Shown: positions 9,607 to 21,829 of the stretch, in pieces
How positions within the stretch are numbered: the first letter of the stretch is position 1
How the letters are laid out: each line of letters begins with the position of its first letter
Assembly (NCBI RefSeq): GCF_022539665.2
Contig: NC_081331.1
Coordinates: 13,796,638 to 13,860,637 of the forward strand
Length of the DNA stretch: 64,000 nt
Direction of reading: 5' to 3'
DNA from: Daphnia carinata
Lineage: Eukaryota; Arthropoda; Branchiopoda; Diplostraca; Daphniidae
Notes under the pieces: model-generated
The model's input: the letters and a program-made list of their open reading frames with translations, nothing else
Databases searched by the model: none
Told to the model about the DNA's origin: nothing
Translations under genes and position numbers: made by a program

Positions 9607-10344
9607 TTATCCCAAAAAGGTGTCGGCTGGAACGGCACCTTTTCCGTACTGGGCCAAGGTATTCATAAATGAAGGGCCACTGTAGGGGGTGAGGTTGTTT
9701 AAATATGGGATAAAACTACCAGCAGATGGTTGGGCGGCGTTGGGCATCTCGTTTTGATAGGCAACGTATGGAACATTGACGTAGGGGTTCCAAAAAGTAG
9801 GGACAGTGACGGGAAGTGGACGTTTCTGATTATTAGGGTTTACAGCAACTTTAGCAATGGAGGATACTGGAGAAAACGCAAAGCTTTCGTCAAAACCATT
9901 GATTTGTGGCATATCATAAATTCCTAACTGTTCCAGTACGCTCTTCAAGCTGTCAACCTTTGCTGTTGTGTTTTCGGAACGGAAAGGGATGGTAGGCGAC
10001 GGGCAATTAGTGGAAGTAAAGACGCACGATAAGTACATATTGATGATTCTCTGAGTACTTTCCTTACACATTCGACTTATAAGATTCAAGTTTGTGACGA
10101 GAGCATTGAATGCATTGGCATTTCGACTTTGTTTGTCGTCAGCAGCAACTGGAACTGAATTCGTCAATAATGGCTCACGAACGACAGTAGAAGTCTCAAG
10201 AGGGATAGATGCTGCTAGTGCAGTGGCAATGATTGGAAAAAGAATGATCTGTTCAAATTCACAATGATCACATATTATAAGATGCATATAGTTAAGTTCA
10301 AGTAAAACAGCTTTACGTTGCAATATACTTACCAAAAATTTCAT
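9607..10344 (-). CDS. Secreted protein of unknown function (complete)
   Basis: Two exons: 10333-10344 (MKFL) and 9607-10248, joined in phase 0, giving 217 aa. The N-terminus is a signal peptide (IILFPIIATALAA) followed by SIPLETSTVV. A central segment holds Cys residues (MCKESTQ, YLSCVFTSTNCPSP), and the C-terminal half includes VPTFWNPYVNVPYVAYQNEM and SGPSFMNTLAQYGKG. It is clearly related to the gene at 24368-25007 (VPVAADD, WNPYxNVP, GSFIPY). TATA (10421-10427) and TCAGT (10391-10395) lie upstream on the minus strand. I recognise no known domain. Confidence 0.85.
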   Translation of the reverse strand: MKFLVSILQRKAVLLELNYMHLIICDHCEFEQIILFPIIATALAASIPLETSTVVREPLLTNSVPVAADDKQSRNANAFNALVTNLNLISRMCKESTQRIINMYLSCVFTSTNCPSPTIPFRSENTTAKVDSLKSVLEQLGIYDMPQINGFDESFAFSPVSSIAKVAVNPNNQKRPLPVTVPTFWNPYVNVPYVAYQNEMPNAAQPSAGSFIPYLNNLTPYSGPSFMNTLAQYGKGAVPADTFLG

Positions 10345-12774
10345 GGTGATTCTTGTTGTTTAAAGTATACGGGAAGATCGTTCGTTGAATACTGAATATC
10401 AAAGGGTCTACTTCTCGGGTTTTTATACACCGAGGAAGCGAATGGCAATATCACCGTAAGCATGTCATTTTATACGAATAGAATATTACTTACAATGTCT
10501 TGACCAGCGTAATTGCCTCCTATACGATTTTCTTCCCCGCTCAAAACAAGATGAAAAAAAAAACTGGTTTAGAGTTCATTATATGGTTCCATCATACTGG
10601 ATCCAGTCCAGCTAAAATGCCCCGACTCCTTGGTCAAAGCTGAAGATCAGACAAAGGTGAACTTGCATTTTTGCATACACGATGGCATGAAGTCAGTGAT
10701 CTGGGCAAGTTCTCCGCCGGACCATCTGCGCATAGTATTGAGCAGCCAACCCAACTGATTCAACTTTATACCACATTCACCGCCTCATTTATAAAGATGC
10801 CCAGTTTTAGAACCATTTCGTTGATCAAAAGTATGAAAAAAACAAGGCGAAAACCTTAATGCGCTAAAAAATGACACCTTGCTGTCAGGCTGTTGGCCAT
10901 TTTCTGTATAAATGAAAACCTAGTCAATACTTTCCCAACATTAAGTTTTATTGAATTTACGGTACGCTTATAGAACCACACTAGGTATTATCAATATCTT
11001 TTCGTTAATTGGGACCGTCTCGAAAAGGAGGGGCGTGTGAGAAGTTTGGTCTACCGGGCAAAATTGTGTCCATGACGGATGGTTCGTGAGGCAAGGTCAG
11101 GCCAGCCAAGTACATCGGATAAAATTAGCAACAGGTAAATAGCTGCCTTCAGCATTGGCTTGCTGCACGCGTGTTCACAACGCGGGGAATTTTTATTTCA
11201 AGGTTCTGCAGGGCAGGATCAAGCGTCTGGAAACAGCCGTGCTGGATCATTTACAATGGCAGACGATGTGTTAACTAGGCAGACAGACCAAGAGTATTGT
11301 AGAAATTTTTGTTTATACCAGTTTTCTGTTAAGAATAGAGTCGACAAAGATTGATGAGGTCAAGTTGAGTTGCTGCCCACCTATTCAAGTGAACTCTGGC
11401 CGAGGCATCAACATTTGTTGCTGATTTTTCCGGAACACATGCCCACGGTGGAATGCATAATCACAAATTAAATAGTATTTAATTATAGCTACATTATATA
11501 TATTGCCAGACCATACAACAGTATGGTGAGTAATGTAATTCTATACGAATTTTGATTGGTTACTAGTAAGAAACGCATAAATTTAAGGCGAAATAGGAAT
11601 TGGTATTTAAATAGCAGTACAAAAAGAAACCTTACCATTCAGTTGAAAATAACAATTTACCAATGATTAACGAAAAATACTACTAAAGCTAATTAAACTT
11701 TAGTGCAATAATAATATTTACCGAGCACTTTACGGTGGCACTTGCAGTCTTAATTGAGATGGAACACGATTCACCAATAAAACAAAATTCAAATAGGATA
11801 TTTGTATGGTAATGCATACAAGGTATTCCGCACATACACAAATAGAAGAACAAAGTCTGAACCGGTTCCATAAAGCCTAGTGCCCACTAATTCAGGTTTC
11901 AATACTCTTGGAGGTATAAGCTGAAAGGTGAGAAAATGTGTTTCGAAATCGAAATGCTTTCGAATCGTTATTCGAATGCACAACACTTAAAATTCAACTG
12001 TCACATTAGAGAGGCATCTAAACCACAGAGGTAATGTACACGAACTAACTAGACATGGTAAAAAATATGTAGCTCAGTCTCAGCAGTAACCTATTGAAGT
12101 TGAGACTGAAAGGTGAGACAATACGATATGAAGAAAAAAAAAAGAAAAGGAGAGAAAAATGAGATAACGGCCATTATGGATTTTTTGTGACCCTTCCCAC
12201 AGCTCTCGTCGCTTACAAACCCATGACTAAAAAAATTGTCAGTTTCTCGGAAAACCGTCTAGCAAAAAACAATAAAGAAAAAAAAAGGAAAAAGGAAAAA
12301 CCAGTGACCGATGAGAGAAAAAAACAAGAGGAGTGCACTAATTTAGAAAACGACATTATGTCGGAGCTGATTGTCGCTATCAAATTGTTTTAGTAAATTC
12401 GCTATTTGAAACGAAGATTTATTAACAGCGGAGACTTGGACTCATGTAAAATTTTTATTGTGAATCCGAATGATGAAACTTGAAAAATAATTTGGACTGA
12501 TTACTGTCTTAGACATTTTCTTAAGTGCTTATCCCTCAGTCCGTTCTCAATCAATATCCAGCATTTCACATCACGATGTACCTACACATCATTCAGTCGC
12601 ATCGCAATACTCTTCCACAGCAAATCAACGCCGAGCACCCAACATCGACGCAACAACTCAATTTCATAAAGAACTACATTAAATTTCAAACAATCACGTT
12701 TACTAGATGGTATCGGCTTTCATAGATGAAGTACATGGCTTTAAATTATTTATTCAATTGAGAGTTTCATTAAT
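10345..12774. other. Intergenic duplicate of 136-2564
   Basis: Same content as the corresponding stretch of copy A: promoter of the minus-strand secreted gene, then AT-rich sequence with dispersed-repeat pieces near 11900-12220. No supported gene. Small frames are preserved simply because the copies are nearly identical. Confidence 0.6.
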
Positions 12775-13486
12775 TTAGTAGATCTTGTAGCCTTTACCGT
12801 TGAAAGGGATGTGGACAGGCAGTTCGTATTCGTGGACGGGAGCGACGGGCAAGTGATCACCTTTGGGTTGAAATCCGGCTTCATCAGCGGCCCAAGTGAG
12901 AGTGAACTTCTGACCCTCAGGAGAAATCCAGTAAGAAGATCCTTTGTTGGTGTTGCCAAGGACTTCGCCGTAAGATTCTTTTCCATAAGAATCATAGGTG
13001 ACTCCTTGCATCTTCTTCTGGACCTGAGACTCTTCACGGGTGGTGTAATCAGACTGGGCGTAGCTATAAATTGAAACAATTCAGTTTATTAGTATGCGAA
13101 TCTTGGATCCCCATATTAAAGGGATACTGAATGAAACTGACTTACCTCCATTGGCTACTGCCATCGATGTTGCGTTCATCAGATTGGCTGGTGACGGTAA
13201 TGGCAGCGTACTTGTTATCCTTGTAGGCTGGTGCGGAGTAAGCTGGTGCGGGGTAGGCGGGCGCGGTGTAGGCTGGTGCTGGGTAGCTAGGAGTAGGGTA
13301 CTTTGGAGCGGGGTAGCTTGGGGCTGGATAACTGGTAGCTTTGTATTCCGGTTTGAAGCTGGATGGTACGGCGGCAGCAACAGCCAAGAATGCGGCGACG
13401 AAGAACTATCGGAAAATGCCGTTATTAATTTTAAGTCCAAAGTTTTTTCCACTTTAAGAAGAAATAAAAAGCCTTACCAGCTTCAT
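12775..13486 (-). CDS. RR-1 cuticle protein, KIY-type (copy B)
   Basis: Duplicate of the gene at 2565-3276, also 185 aa. Exons: 13478-13486 (MKL), 13146-13405 and 12775-13063. It has a signal peptide, Pro/Tyr repeat (SYPAPSYPAPKYPTP), then the RR-1 chitin-binding core ending in DEAGFQPKGDHLP, and the tail VHIPFNGKGYKIY. All splice sites are intact. It reads FTLTW where copy A reads FTFTW, and the Leu agrees with the other paralogues, so copy A carries the derived change. Confidence 0.93.
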
Positions 13487-14149
13487 GTTGTACAATGTTA
13501 GTTTGGTAAACAACTGATGCTTTTTTGTTCTCCATTCTTGGGCTTTTATAGTCAAGTGAATGGTAAGTAACATGTAGTCGGGCATCTAGTTGACCTAGTT
13601 ATTTTGGCTGCTAGCTTTCGTTCTAGTAACATAGGTGTGGGCGTTGTGCAAAAAATTCTGCACTCTCACTTTTCACATTAGACACTTTGCAAAATGTTTC
13701 CCTTCTTTGCGATAGCTCTATCTGCCAGACCGTCTACAATTTCACATTTCAATAGCCCAGTTTTAGACGAAAGTGCTAGAATTTGCCAAATGCATTGAAT
13801 AAAAGTGCTGAATCTCTTAAAATTGGTATATTGATTTCTTTCTACTCGTTCAAAGTGAACATCTTCGCGTAAATCAAGAGAAAGGTTATTAATTGCTCAA
13901 TAAACTAAAGCAGAAGTATAAGCAAAAGTACGTAGATGTTCCTACCTATTCGCCGCATGCAATCACTGCATTGCAAGAGCCATGGCCTGGAATGCAAACC
14001 ATAGATAACCACCAAAGGACGGTGATCATCGCTTTCAAAAGTAGGTTGTTAAATGAAATAGAAACGACACACCCTTTTCTGCCGGCTACATAAGCCCGTG
14101 TGATTGTGATTCAAGTCATCAGTTGTTCAAATCATCAATAGTACTCAAC
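13487..14149. promoter_or_regulatory. Bidirectional cuticle-gene promoter, pair 2
   Basis: Near-identical to the pair 1 promoter, with one extra A in the run after GGGCGTTGTGC. It contains minus and plus CATCAGTTGTT initiators, the TAACCACCAAAGGACGG block (about 14006) and ACACACCC. Core elements are unchanged. Confidence 0.75.
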
Positions 14150-14900
14150 ATGAAACTAGTAAACGGAATTTTATATTTGATTTTGATCTTAGAAGTTTCA
14201 TCTCTTATTAACAAGTTTCGATTTCTTTTCGTGTAGTTTGTCCTCGTCGCTTTCTTGGCCGTCGCTGCCGCTGTTCCATCCAGCTACAAGCCGGAATACA
14301 AAGCTCCCAGTTACCCTGCCCCAAGCTACACTACACCAAAGTACCCTACACCGAGCTACCCCGCACCGAGCTACCCCGCACCAGCCTACCCCGCACCAGC
14401 CTACCCTACTCCCAGCTACAACAAGGACAACAAATACGCTGACATTACCATCACCAGCCAATCTGATGAGCGCAACCTCGATGGAAGCAGCCAATGGAGG
14501 TAATTCAACTTAATTCTTTACGTTATTACCATAGGGTTTAATAATTCTTAAAAATAAATTTAATTCTTTCACCTATAGCTACGCCCAGTCTGACTATACT
14601 ACCCGTGAAGAGTCTCAGGTCCAGAAGAAGATGCAAGGAGTCACCTACGATTCTTACGGCAAAGAATCGTACGGTGAAGTCCTTGGCAACACCAACAAAG
14701 GATCATCTTACTGGGTTTCGCCTGAAGGCCAAAAGTTTACCTTGACGTGGACTGCCGATGAAGCCGGTTTCCAGCCCAAGGGTGATCACTTGCCCGTTGC
14801 TCCCGTTCACGTCTACGAGCTTCCCGTTGCCCCCGTCCACGAATACGTTCTCCCCGTTGCCCCAGCTCTCCCTTATGCGCGCACTGGACTCGGCTATTAA
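14150..14900 (+). CDS. RR-1 cuticle protein, GLGY-type (copy B)
   Basis: Duplicate of 3939-4692, 197 aa, with exons 14150-14158, 14237-14499 and 14579-14900. Signal peptide, Pro/Tyr repeats (AYPAPAYPTPSY), RR-1 domain and VAPVH repeats are all intact. The last 30 codons differ from copy A at many sites within about 85 bp and read HEYVLPVAPALPYARTGLGY, matching the genes at 28052 and 34335 better than copy A does. This suggests a short conversion tract. Confidence 0.93.
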
Positions 14901-15346
14901 AATTTAAACATTTCGTTAGTGATATCTATGCGATGCTACCTATGCAGGCCTAACTTATTCTAATTATGTTCAAATAAACGAATGGAAACGGAACACATTT
15001 CAAACATGAAACTTGTTGCTCCTAAAAATTATTGTTGTGATAGGGAACAAAATAAAATTACAAAAAAGATATACCTGGATTTTGTTACTCATCTGCCACC
15101 TAGCGGCTGAACGCGGAGAAAATTCCCGATCTTTAGCGTTCCATTCACGCACGGTGATTACGTCATACGAATCTTATATTTTGCATTTCCACGCATAATT
15201 ATTGTTCTTTAATGCATTCTATCTTATTAAAGCAACAATGTAAAAAGGAAAAAATAAAGTTCATTTCTTGTTTTCGTCAATTTAGTTTATTATGTTCGCG
15301 AAATCTAACAAAAACGTGCAAAAAACACCACTTGTATTTTGTAAAC

Positions 15347-15378
15347 GATGGTTGCATCGTCTGGGAACGGTATAAAAG
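15347..15378 (+). promoter_or_regulatory. PSE-like element plus TATA box, RNA copy B
   Basis: Same conserved GATGGTTGCATCGTCT block, 8-bp gap and TATAAAAG (15371-15378) as in copy A. Confidence 0.55.
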
Positions 15379-15400
15379 ACTTGATAAAGCACTCCAAGGA

Positions 15401-15818
15401 TAGTAACGGTGTTAGCTCGCTAGCACCGTTACGGTGGGATGCCATAGGTTCAACTATGTGCGATGGTATACGGTGGCTAATATGGTGATGGACGTAGTCC
15501 GACCATTTGGAGATTGTCTGACGCTAATTCCAGGTCGAAATGGCTTCAAGACTATCGTAAAGATCCACATTAGCTACAGTATGCTATCACACATGGCTGC
15601 ACTCATGGTAAATGGTGGCTATATGGTGATGAACGTAGTCCGACCATTGGAGATTGTCTGACGCTCATTCCAGGTCGAAATGGCTTCAAGACTGCGGTAA
15701 AGATCCATATAGTCTGAACAACCTTGGCTCGACTGAAAGCGAACGCTGTACCCCTAAATGGAGGAAGCTAGGAGTCAACACGGATTATCGGCCGGTAATT
15801 CGACCAAATCCCACTTTT
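15401..15818 (+). ncRNA. Candidate Pol III-type structured RNA, copy B (long form)
   Basis: Near-identical to the RNA candidate at 5193-5610, with hairpin at 15403-15432 beginning 32 nt after the TATA box, the internal direct repeat, and CCCAC followed by TTTT at 15815-15818. It sits just inside the right end of the near-identical duplication, so its similarity to copy A is not independent evidence of constraint. Confidence 0.53.
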
Positions 15819-15858
15819 GTTTTTACATTTTACCCGTTCACCCTGCAACGTACGTGCG

Positions 15859-17229
15859 TATCGGGGGAAAAAATCAGATCAAGGTACGCTAAGCTTTACT
15901 GAACTGATTACGCTTTATTTACCCTTTATTTCTTATGGCTTAGTTCTTTAAGTTACTTGGTATGAAATTTATTTCCTGGCAAGGGCGTGTCCTTGGATGA
16001 TTTGCTGGACATAGCCATGCATGTTAAATAATAGAATGAAATTATTAACAGGTTTCGTTCTCAGTAACGATATCTTATATTACTATTCTTTCAGAAATGG
16101 TCAGACAATGGAAAACGAGCGTGGTGAACCATTTTTGCATAATAAATTATCTAACACAGGAACGAGCAGGATCGTGAAACTCTTGTCTTACCCAGTCTGC
16201 TGTTGGCGATATAGTCGATACAGATTTAATGGGTCACGGTTATTTTCTGCCAACACGTTCAAGTCGAAACTAGTCAAAGCTTCAAGTTTTACGTTTCACT
16301 TGCTGGAATGCACGTGAAATAATGCGGCATAGTATCGGTGGCGCACAAAATCAAGTCACAAGCGAAGTTGAAGCCGACGGCATCCTTACGTTTCAGGTGA
16401 AACAGGTAGTACTGATTAAATGGCAGTACCAAAAGAAAGACGTTCCCACAAAGTTCATAGTTACATATTGAAAACCATTTACACACATAAAATTTTATTC
16501 GCAAATGAAAATATCCACAAGCTTTCTTGTTGAGAACGAGATTCACGACACGCAGTATTTCATTTTTACACTTTAGAATTGCAGAAAACAGAGAGATAGA
16601 AAAGTCAAACTGTTCGGGCTGGGCACAAATGACATGTGGCATGGTTTCAGTTAATAGCTTTGGAGGTAGAGGCTGAAAAGTGAGAAAAATTTAAAAGAAA
16701 GGAAGCGGCCATTATGGATTTTTGATCGCCCCTTCCCTCAGCTCTGATGTGCGGATGTTTTCTCTACCTTTAAAAATAATCTTCTCTAAACTGTCGAGCC
16801 AAAAAAAGTCTAAATAATAAAAAGTGATGGATGGAATAAGAGAAAAACAATCACTTGAGGCGCTAGGGTGGAGTAAAACAAAAATAATTATCAGCTGACA
16901 TCCTGTTAGCATTTTCCAGACGTCATTCATTAATGAAATTTAATTCAATTAGTTGTTCCTCCCATTACGCCGTATCTATGCTGCGTTGTAAATATAAAGA
17001 AGTATTTAACTCTAAAACTTAAATTTAAGGCATTGGAATTACCAAATAATTGTGATTGGTGATTCTGATCGATGTAGAGCGAGAAGCAATTTTGATTAAT
17101 GAAGTAGATTAATAGTATCTTTGATAGACATCGTTTTATATTTCCTCGTATTTACACCAACAATACAAAAAGCATCAAGGCATAAAATACACGGATTTAA
17201 GTTATTTGTGCGGTCAGGTAGTCAATAAT
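15859..17229. other. Intergenic, diverged homology to 5690-6880
   Basis: Aligned blocks with 5690-6880 run to about 16900, including the dispersed repeat pieces at 16655-16725. The frames at 16021-16317 and 16289-16642 (minus) have no homologous frame in the other copy, which argues against coding. The remaining 300 bp to 17229 shows nothing. Confidence 0.55.
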
Positions 17230-17974
17230 TTAGTAGATCTTGTAGCCTTTGCCGTTGAATGGGATGTGGACGGGGGCAACGGGGAGAACGTATTCGTGGA
17301 CGGGGGCAACGGGGAGCTCGTAGACGTGAACGGGAGCAACGGGCAAGTGGGCACCCTTGGGTTGGAATCCAGCATCATCAGCGGTCCAGGTCAAAGTGAA
17401 TTTCTCGCCTTCAGGAGAAACCCAGTAAGAGGATCCTTTGTTGGTGTTGCCCATAACATCTTCGTATGTAGCCTTTCCGTAAGAATCGTAAGCGACTCCT
17501 TGCATCTTCTTCTGAACTTGGGACTCTTCGCGGGTAGTGTAGTCAGACTGGGCGTAGCTTTATCGGATAAGATTAAACATAGCATATATGAAAAATCTGT
17601 TTACTTAAGAAGGATTAATTTAAATACAAATCTTACCTCCATTGGCTGCTGCCATCAAGATTGCGGACATCAGATTGGCTGGTGACGGTGATGTCAGCGT
17701 ACTTGTTGTCCTTGTAGGATGGGGCGGAGTAGGCTGGTGCGGAGTAGGCGGGGGCGGAGTAGGCGGGGGCGGAGTAGGCTGGTGCGGAGTAGGCTGGTGC
17801 AGAGTACTTTGGTGCGGAGTAGCTGGGGGCTGAGTAGCTTGGAGCTTTGTAGCTTGAAGGAGCAGCGGCGGCAACGGCCAAGACAGCGGCGATGATAAAC
17901 TGTAAAACAAAACATTTCAGTATTAGAACAAGTGAAATGAATTTGATGATTGTGTTGTTGCTCACCAGCTTCAT
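17230..17974 (-). CDS. RR-1 cuticle protein, KIY-type, unpaired
   Basis: 199 aa in three exons: 17966-17974 (MKL), 17637-17899 and 17230-17557. Signal peptide core FIIAAVLAVAAA, then the most uniform repeat in the cluster (SYSAP and AYSAP units), KDNKYADITVTSQSDVRN, and RR-1 core GSSYWVSPEGEKFTLTW with TADDAGFQPKGAHLP. The tail has three VAPVH units and GKGYKIY. TATATAAG (complement 18027-18034) and the CATCAGTTGTT initiator (complement 17994-18004) lie upstream. It is the only RR-1 gene here without a divergent plus-strand partner. The next 1 kb upstream holds no candidate. Confidence 0.93.
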
Positions 17975-18034
17975 GTTGAATTCGGTTGAGTGAAACAACT
18001 GATGCTGTCGGTATGTGAAATCCTGGCTTATATA

Positions 18035-19029
18035 GTCGGTGAATGGAAATATTGGCCAACTATGAAGTGACCCAGATTTGAGCAACTTACATTTTCATTT
18101 GGTTGTTTTTACACCATCATATTAGTGGCCCTTCTAGTCCCTTCTCTTTGCCAATCCTTTTTAGGTAAAGTCTTGAGTATTTTTAAAAGTTACGTTTCTA
18201 TTTGCATTATCCAAACTAGCCCTTGATGCGGCACTTCATTGACTTTGCTGTTGGCTATAGATTTTGATAGTTAACTAAAATTTTAAGAGAAGGGCCGTTA
18301 CAACGCGTTATAATTAAATGAATACTTGGATACGTACAGTAGGGCTTAGTACATATATCTAATTCGTTCACGTAACGCTCGCAATTAAAATTATAGCGTC
18401 CCTTTTTAATGTGCTTTAGAATCAAACCAAAGTAGGCAATATGCCTGGTAAACGGTTACCATTTAAAATTTGGATAGTTAAAGTTTTAGATAACTACACT
18501 ATAACATTTATAATCGCATCATGGGAATTTTGGTTACTCTTAAGAGATATGCTAAGGGATTAAACAATATTTAAGATATTGTTAAGATACTGCTTGTGTT
18601 GTGTTTGTTAAGATATTTAAGGAATTAACAATACTTCAGGATGCAATACACGATTCTGAATTCCATTAACAAGAGCAGTTTGTTATGAAGAAATAATCCA
18701 GCAAAATGACAATACAGATGACAATTGTAGATGAATTATCTTGCCATTAAAACGTTGGCTAGAAAAAGTTGAAAGACAGGTTTTTCAGGTAAAAAAAAAA
18801 TCTAATATTTGTTTCTTATCTGACAGAACTAAAATACTATTAGAATATTGGCATGATGCCATGAATGTTCGATGGTTAAACTTGAATGTAACCTTCATGT
18901 GCTTGTCAAAATTTACCAAAACGCACCTGGGTAGATTGATTGCATTTATATTTACTCCGCGCTTGCGATAGACGAGATATACAGAAACTATCGGACATAC
19001 TTTAAATATTAAATCATTTGTCGGGAAAT
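18035..19029. other. Intergenic, no gene seen
   Basis: Very AT-rich. Only short frames, none with signal or splice support. This is where a divergent partner of the unpaired cuticle gene would be expected, but no RR-1 or signal-peptide remnant is visible. Confidence 0.5.
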
Positions 19030-19749
19030 CTAGTAAATCTTGTAACCCTTGCCATTGAAGGGGATGTGAACGGGGAGCTCATATTCATGGACGGGAGCAA
19101 CTGGGAGCTCGTATTCATGGACGGGGGCTACGGGCAAGTGGGCACCCTTGGGCTGGAATCCGGCATCATCAGCGGTCCAGGTCAAAGTGAATTTCTCGCC
19201 TTCAGGGGAAACCCAGTAAGAGGATCCCTTGTTGGTGTTGCCCATAACATCTTCGTAGGTGGCCTTTCCGTAAGAATCGTAAGCGACTCCTTGCATCTTC
19301 TTCTGGACTTGGGATTCTTCGCGGGTAGTGTAGTCAGACTGGGCGTAGCTGTGAATTGAAACAATTCAATTTATTAATATGTGAATCTTGGATCCCCATA
19401 TTAATGGGATAATGAATGAAGCTGACTTACCTCCATTGGCTGCTGCCATCGATGTTGCGTTCATCAGATTGGCTGGTGACGGTGATGTCAGCGTACTTGT
19501 TATCCTTGTAGGCTGGTGCGGAGTAAGCTGGTGCGGGGTAGGCAGGGGCGGAGTAGGCTGGTGCGGGGTACTTTGGTGCGGGGTAGCTTGGGGCTGGGTA
19601 GCTGGGAGCTTTGTAGCTGGATGGAACAGCGGCGGCTACGGCCAAGACAGCGGCGATGACGAACTGTCAGTCAATGTATTTATTAAATAAAGATCTAAAG
19701 TTTTTAGTTGTTCAGAAAATATAATAATAAAATGCCTTACGAGTTTCAT
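19030..19749 (-). CDS. RR-1 cuticle protein, KIY-type
   Basis: 186 aa in exons 19741-19749 (MKL), 19431-19663 and 19030-19348. Signal core FVIAAVLAVAAA, Pro/Tyr repeats (SYPAPSYPAPKYPAPAYSAP), RR-1 domain with EGEKFTLTWTADDAGFQPKG, two VAPVHEYELP units and GKGYKIY. The MGNTNKG and YGKATYEDV variants are shared with the genes at 17230 and 26660, so these three form a subgroup. Divergently paired with the gene at 20477. Confidence 0.93.
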
Positions 19750-20476
19750 GTTGTACTAGGATGACTTGATAAACAACTGATGGTTCTATTTCTACGTTTC
19801 TAAGCTTATATAGTCAAGTGAATGGTACGAAACATTCAACTGACCTAGTTGTTGTGCTGCTCAATCTGGGCGTTGTGCAAAAATAGTGCACTCTCACTTT
19901 TCACGTTAGGCAACACATAGAAAAAATTTGTCTTACTAGTAACTGCTAATTTCCTTTTTGTGCATAATTTGAGCTAATAGTGCTCTACTGGCGTTCTTTT
20001 TTTGTAACAGGATCTGATTAATTCACTATCATTCGTTTTTAAAATGATAACTCGTCAGGGGTGTTAACTTTCGCTAAGGATAGTAAATTTAATCCATGAA
20101 CTAGATGTCAACATAGCATTTGTCTGAATCGGGTATTGCTATTCCCTTCTACCAATTCAATGTTAATCTATTGGAAATATCAGGCAAATGAATTGGTGTA
20201 TGCCAATTCAAAAGCGAGCTATAAATGGAGAAAGTGAATGCTGATTTATAAAGAAAAAAAAAATCTTTTTGATTCCTACGTGTAGAAAACGATAACTACA
20301 TGATGGTCTGGCATACAAATCATAGGTAACCACCAAGGAACGGTTGATCGACGTTTTCAAAAATAGGTTAAGAAACGAAGCGAATGGAAAATGACACACC
20401 CTTTCCTGTTGGCTACATAAACCTGTTTGAAAACTATTCAAAACATCAGTTGTTTAAGTCTTCCACCATAGTCAAC
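19750..20476. promoter_or_regulatory. Bidirectional cuticle-gene promoter, pair 3
   Basis: 727 bp. Minus side: initiator complement at 19772-19782, TATATAAG complement at 19805-19812, and GGGCGTTGTGCAAAAATAGT from about 19867 followed by GCACTCTCACTTTTCACG. Plus side: a diverged TAACCACCAAGGAACGG block (20327-20359), GACACACCC near 20394, a CTACATAAAC TATA-like box and CATCAGTTGTT near 20445. Confidence 0.7.
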
Positions 20477-21130
20477 ATGAAACTCGTAAGCACAGATATT
20501 TTCATTTAGTCAGTTCACAGTTTCATTGCTTTTTGCATTTTTTTTCGTAGTTTGTCATCGCCGCTGTTTTGGCCGTTGCTACTGCCGTACCATCCAGCTA
20601 TAAACCGGAATACAAAACTTCTAGCTATTCTGCTCCTAGTTACAATAAGGATAACAAGTACGCCGACATAACAATAACCGGCCAATCCGACGAGCGCAAC
20701 ATCGATGGCAGCAGCCAGTGGAAGTAAGTGCATTTCATGTTTTACTATTGTTATCAAAGGGATTAAAGAAACTCACGTTTGAAACATTTAATTTTTTTCA
20801 ACCTAAAGCTACGCCCAGTCTGATTACACTACCCGTGAAGAATCTCAAGTTCAGAAGAAAATGCAGGGGATTACCTACGATTCTTATGGAAAAGAAACAT
20901 ACAGCGAAGTACTAGCCAACACCAACAAAGGGTCATCTTACTGGGTTTCCCCTGAAGGCCAGAAGTTCACTTTGACATGGACTGCTGACAATGCTGGATT
21001 CCAGCCTAAAGGTGAACACTTGCCCGTCGCTCCGGTCCATGTCTATGAGCTCCCAGTTGCTCCTGTTCATGAATATGAACTCCCGGTCGCACCTGCCCTT
21101 CCTTATTCACGAACTGGTCTTGGCTATTAA
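20477..21130 (+). CDS. RR-1 cuticle protein, GLGY-type, short repeat
   Basis: 167 aa in exons 20477-20485 (MKL), 20551-20723 and 20809-21130. The signal peptide is normal, but the Pro/Tyr region is reduced to SYSAPSYNKDNKY, making this the shortest RR-1 protein here. The exon 2 donor reads TGGAA|GTAAGT instead of TGGAG|GTAAGT, so the junction codon is Asn rather than Ser (SSQWNYAQSD). The RR-1 domain is intact with TADNAGFQPKGEHLP. Codon usage is more A/T-rich than in its paralogues. It ends ALPYSRTGLGY. Confidence 0.92.
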
Positions 21131-21774
21131 GAATGAAACATAAATGTACTATATAAGTTTATTTTACTGATACGAAATAAAAATAGATATGTCTTCATAT
21201 CCGTTTAGCATTATTACGGAGGGTACGAACAGTTTGAAAGATGTTACTTCTCTGTGTGAGCACAAGTTTGTCGATTTGCACACATTTCGAACGCAGGTCT
21301 CACATACAGCTTCATTTGACGCACGGCGGAGTAAAGAATACCTTTGGCTTGATTGTTGGTTAAAAGCACTCAAAGATACAATTCAAACAACAAAATAAGA
21401 GTTAAATGTTGTAAAGGCCACTAATTGTTGTTTGCTCCTGAAGAATTACTGATGTGACACTGCACAGCAGACTAAAAAACTTTTAAAAGATTTCTGTTAT
21501 GTGCGACTCATCTGCCACCTAGCGGCAAGCCGAAGAGAAGTTTTTAAATTTTGTAGCGGGATTGGTAGATTCCAGTCACGAATGATGGTTACAAGAAACA
21601 ATTCATCTATTATAACGTTTTTCACGTAAAATTGTTTTTCTTCCATGAAAATAATTCTATCAATAAAATAATACATGAAGTAACGAATAAAGTTCATTTT
21701 TTATTACCGTCAATATATTATACCTTGTTTGCGGAATTTTACATCAAGCTTCAAAATCCGAAAAAAATTGTAGT

Positions 21775-21807
21775 GATGGTTGGATCATCTGGGGAGCTGT
21801 ATAAAAG
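21775..21807 (+). promoter_or_regulatory. PSE-like element plus TATA box, RNA copy C
   Basis: GATGGTTGGATCATCT (21775-21790), 9-bp gap, TATAAAAG (21800-21807). The flanks differ from copies A and B while these two boxes are kept. Confidence 0.55.
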
Positions 21808-21829
21808 ACTTGATAAAGCACTCCAAGGA

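Larger units (their letters stand above)
10210..15858. repeat. Segmental tandem duplication, copy B
   Basis: Near-identical to 1-5650 (offset 10209, drifting to 10211 and then 10208 through single-base insertions and one 3-bp deletion). Differences are sparse except for a cluster at 14795-14880 in the last cuticle exon. After 15858 the match drops abruptly to diverged homology. Confidence 0.95.
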
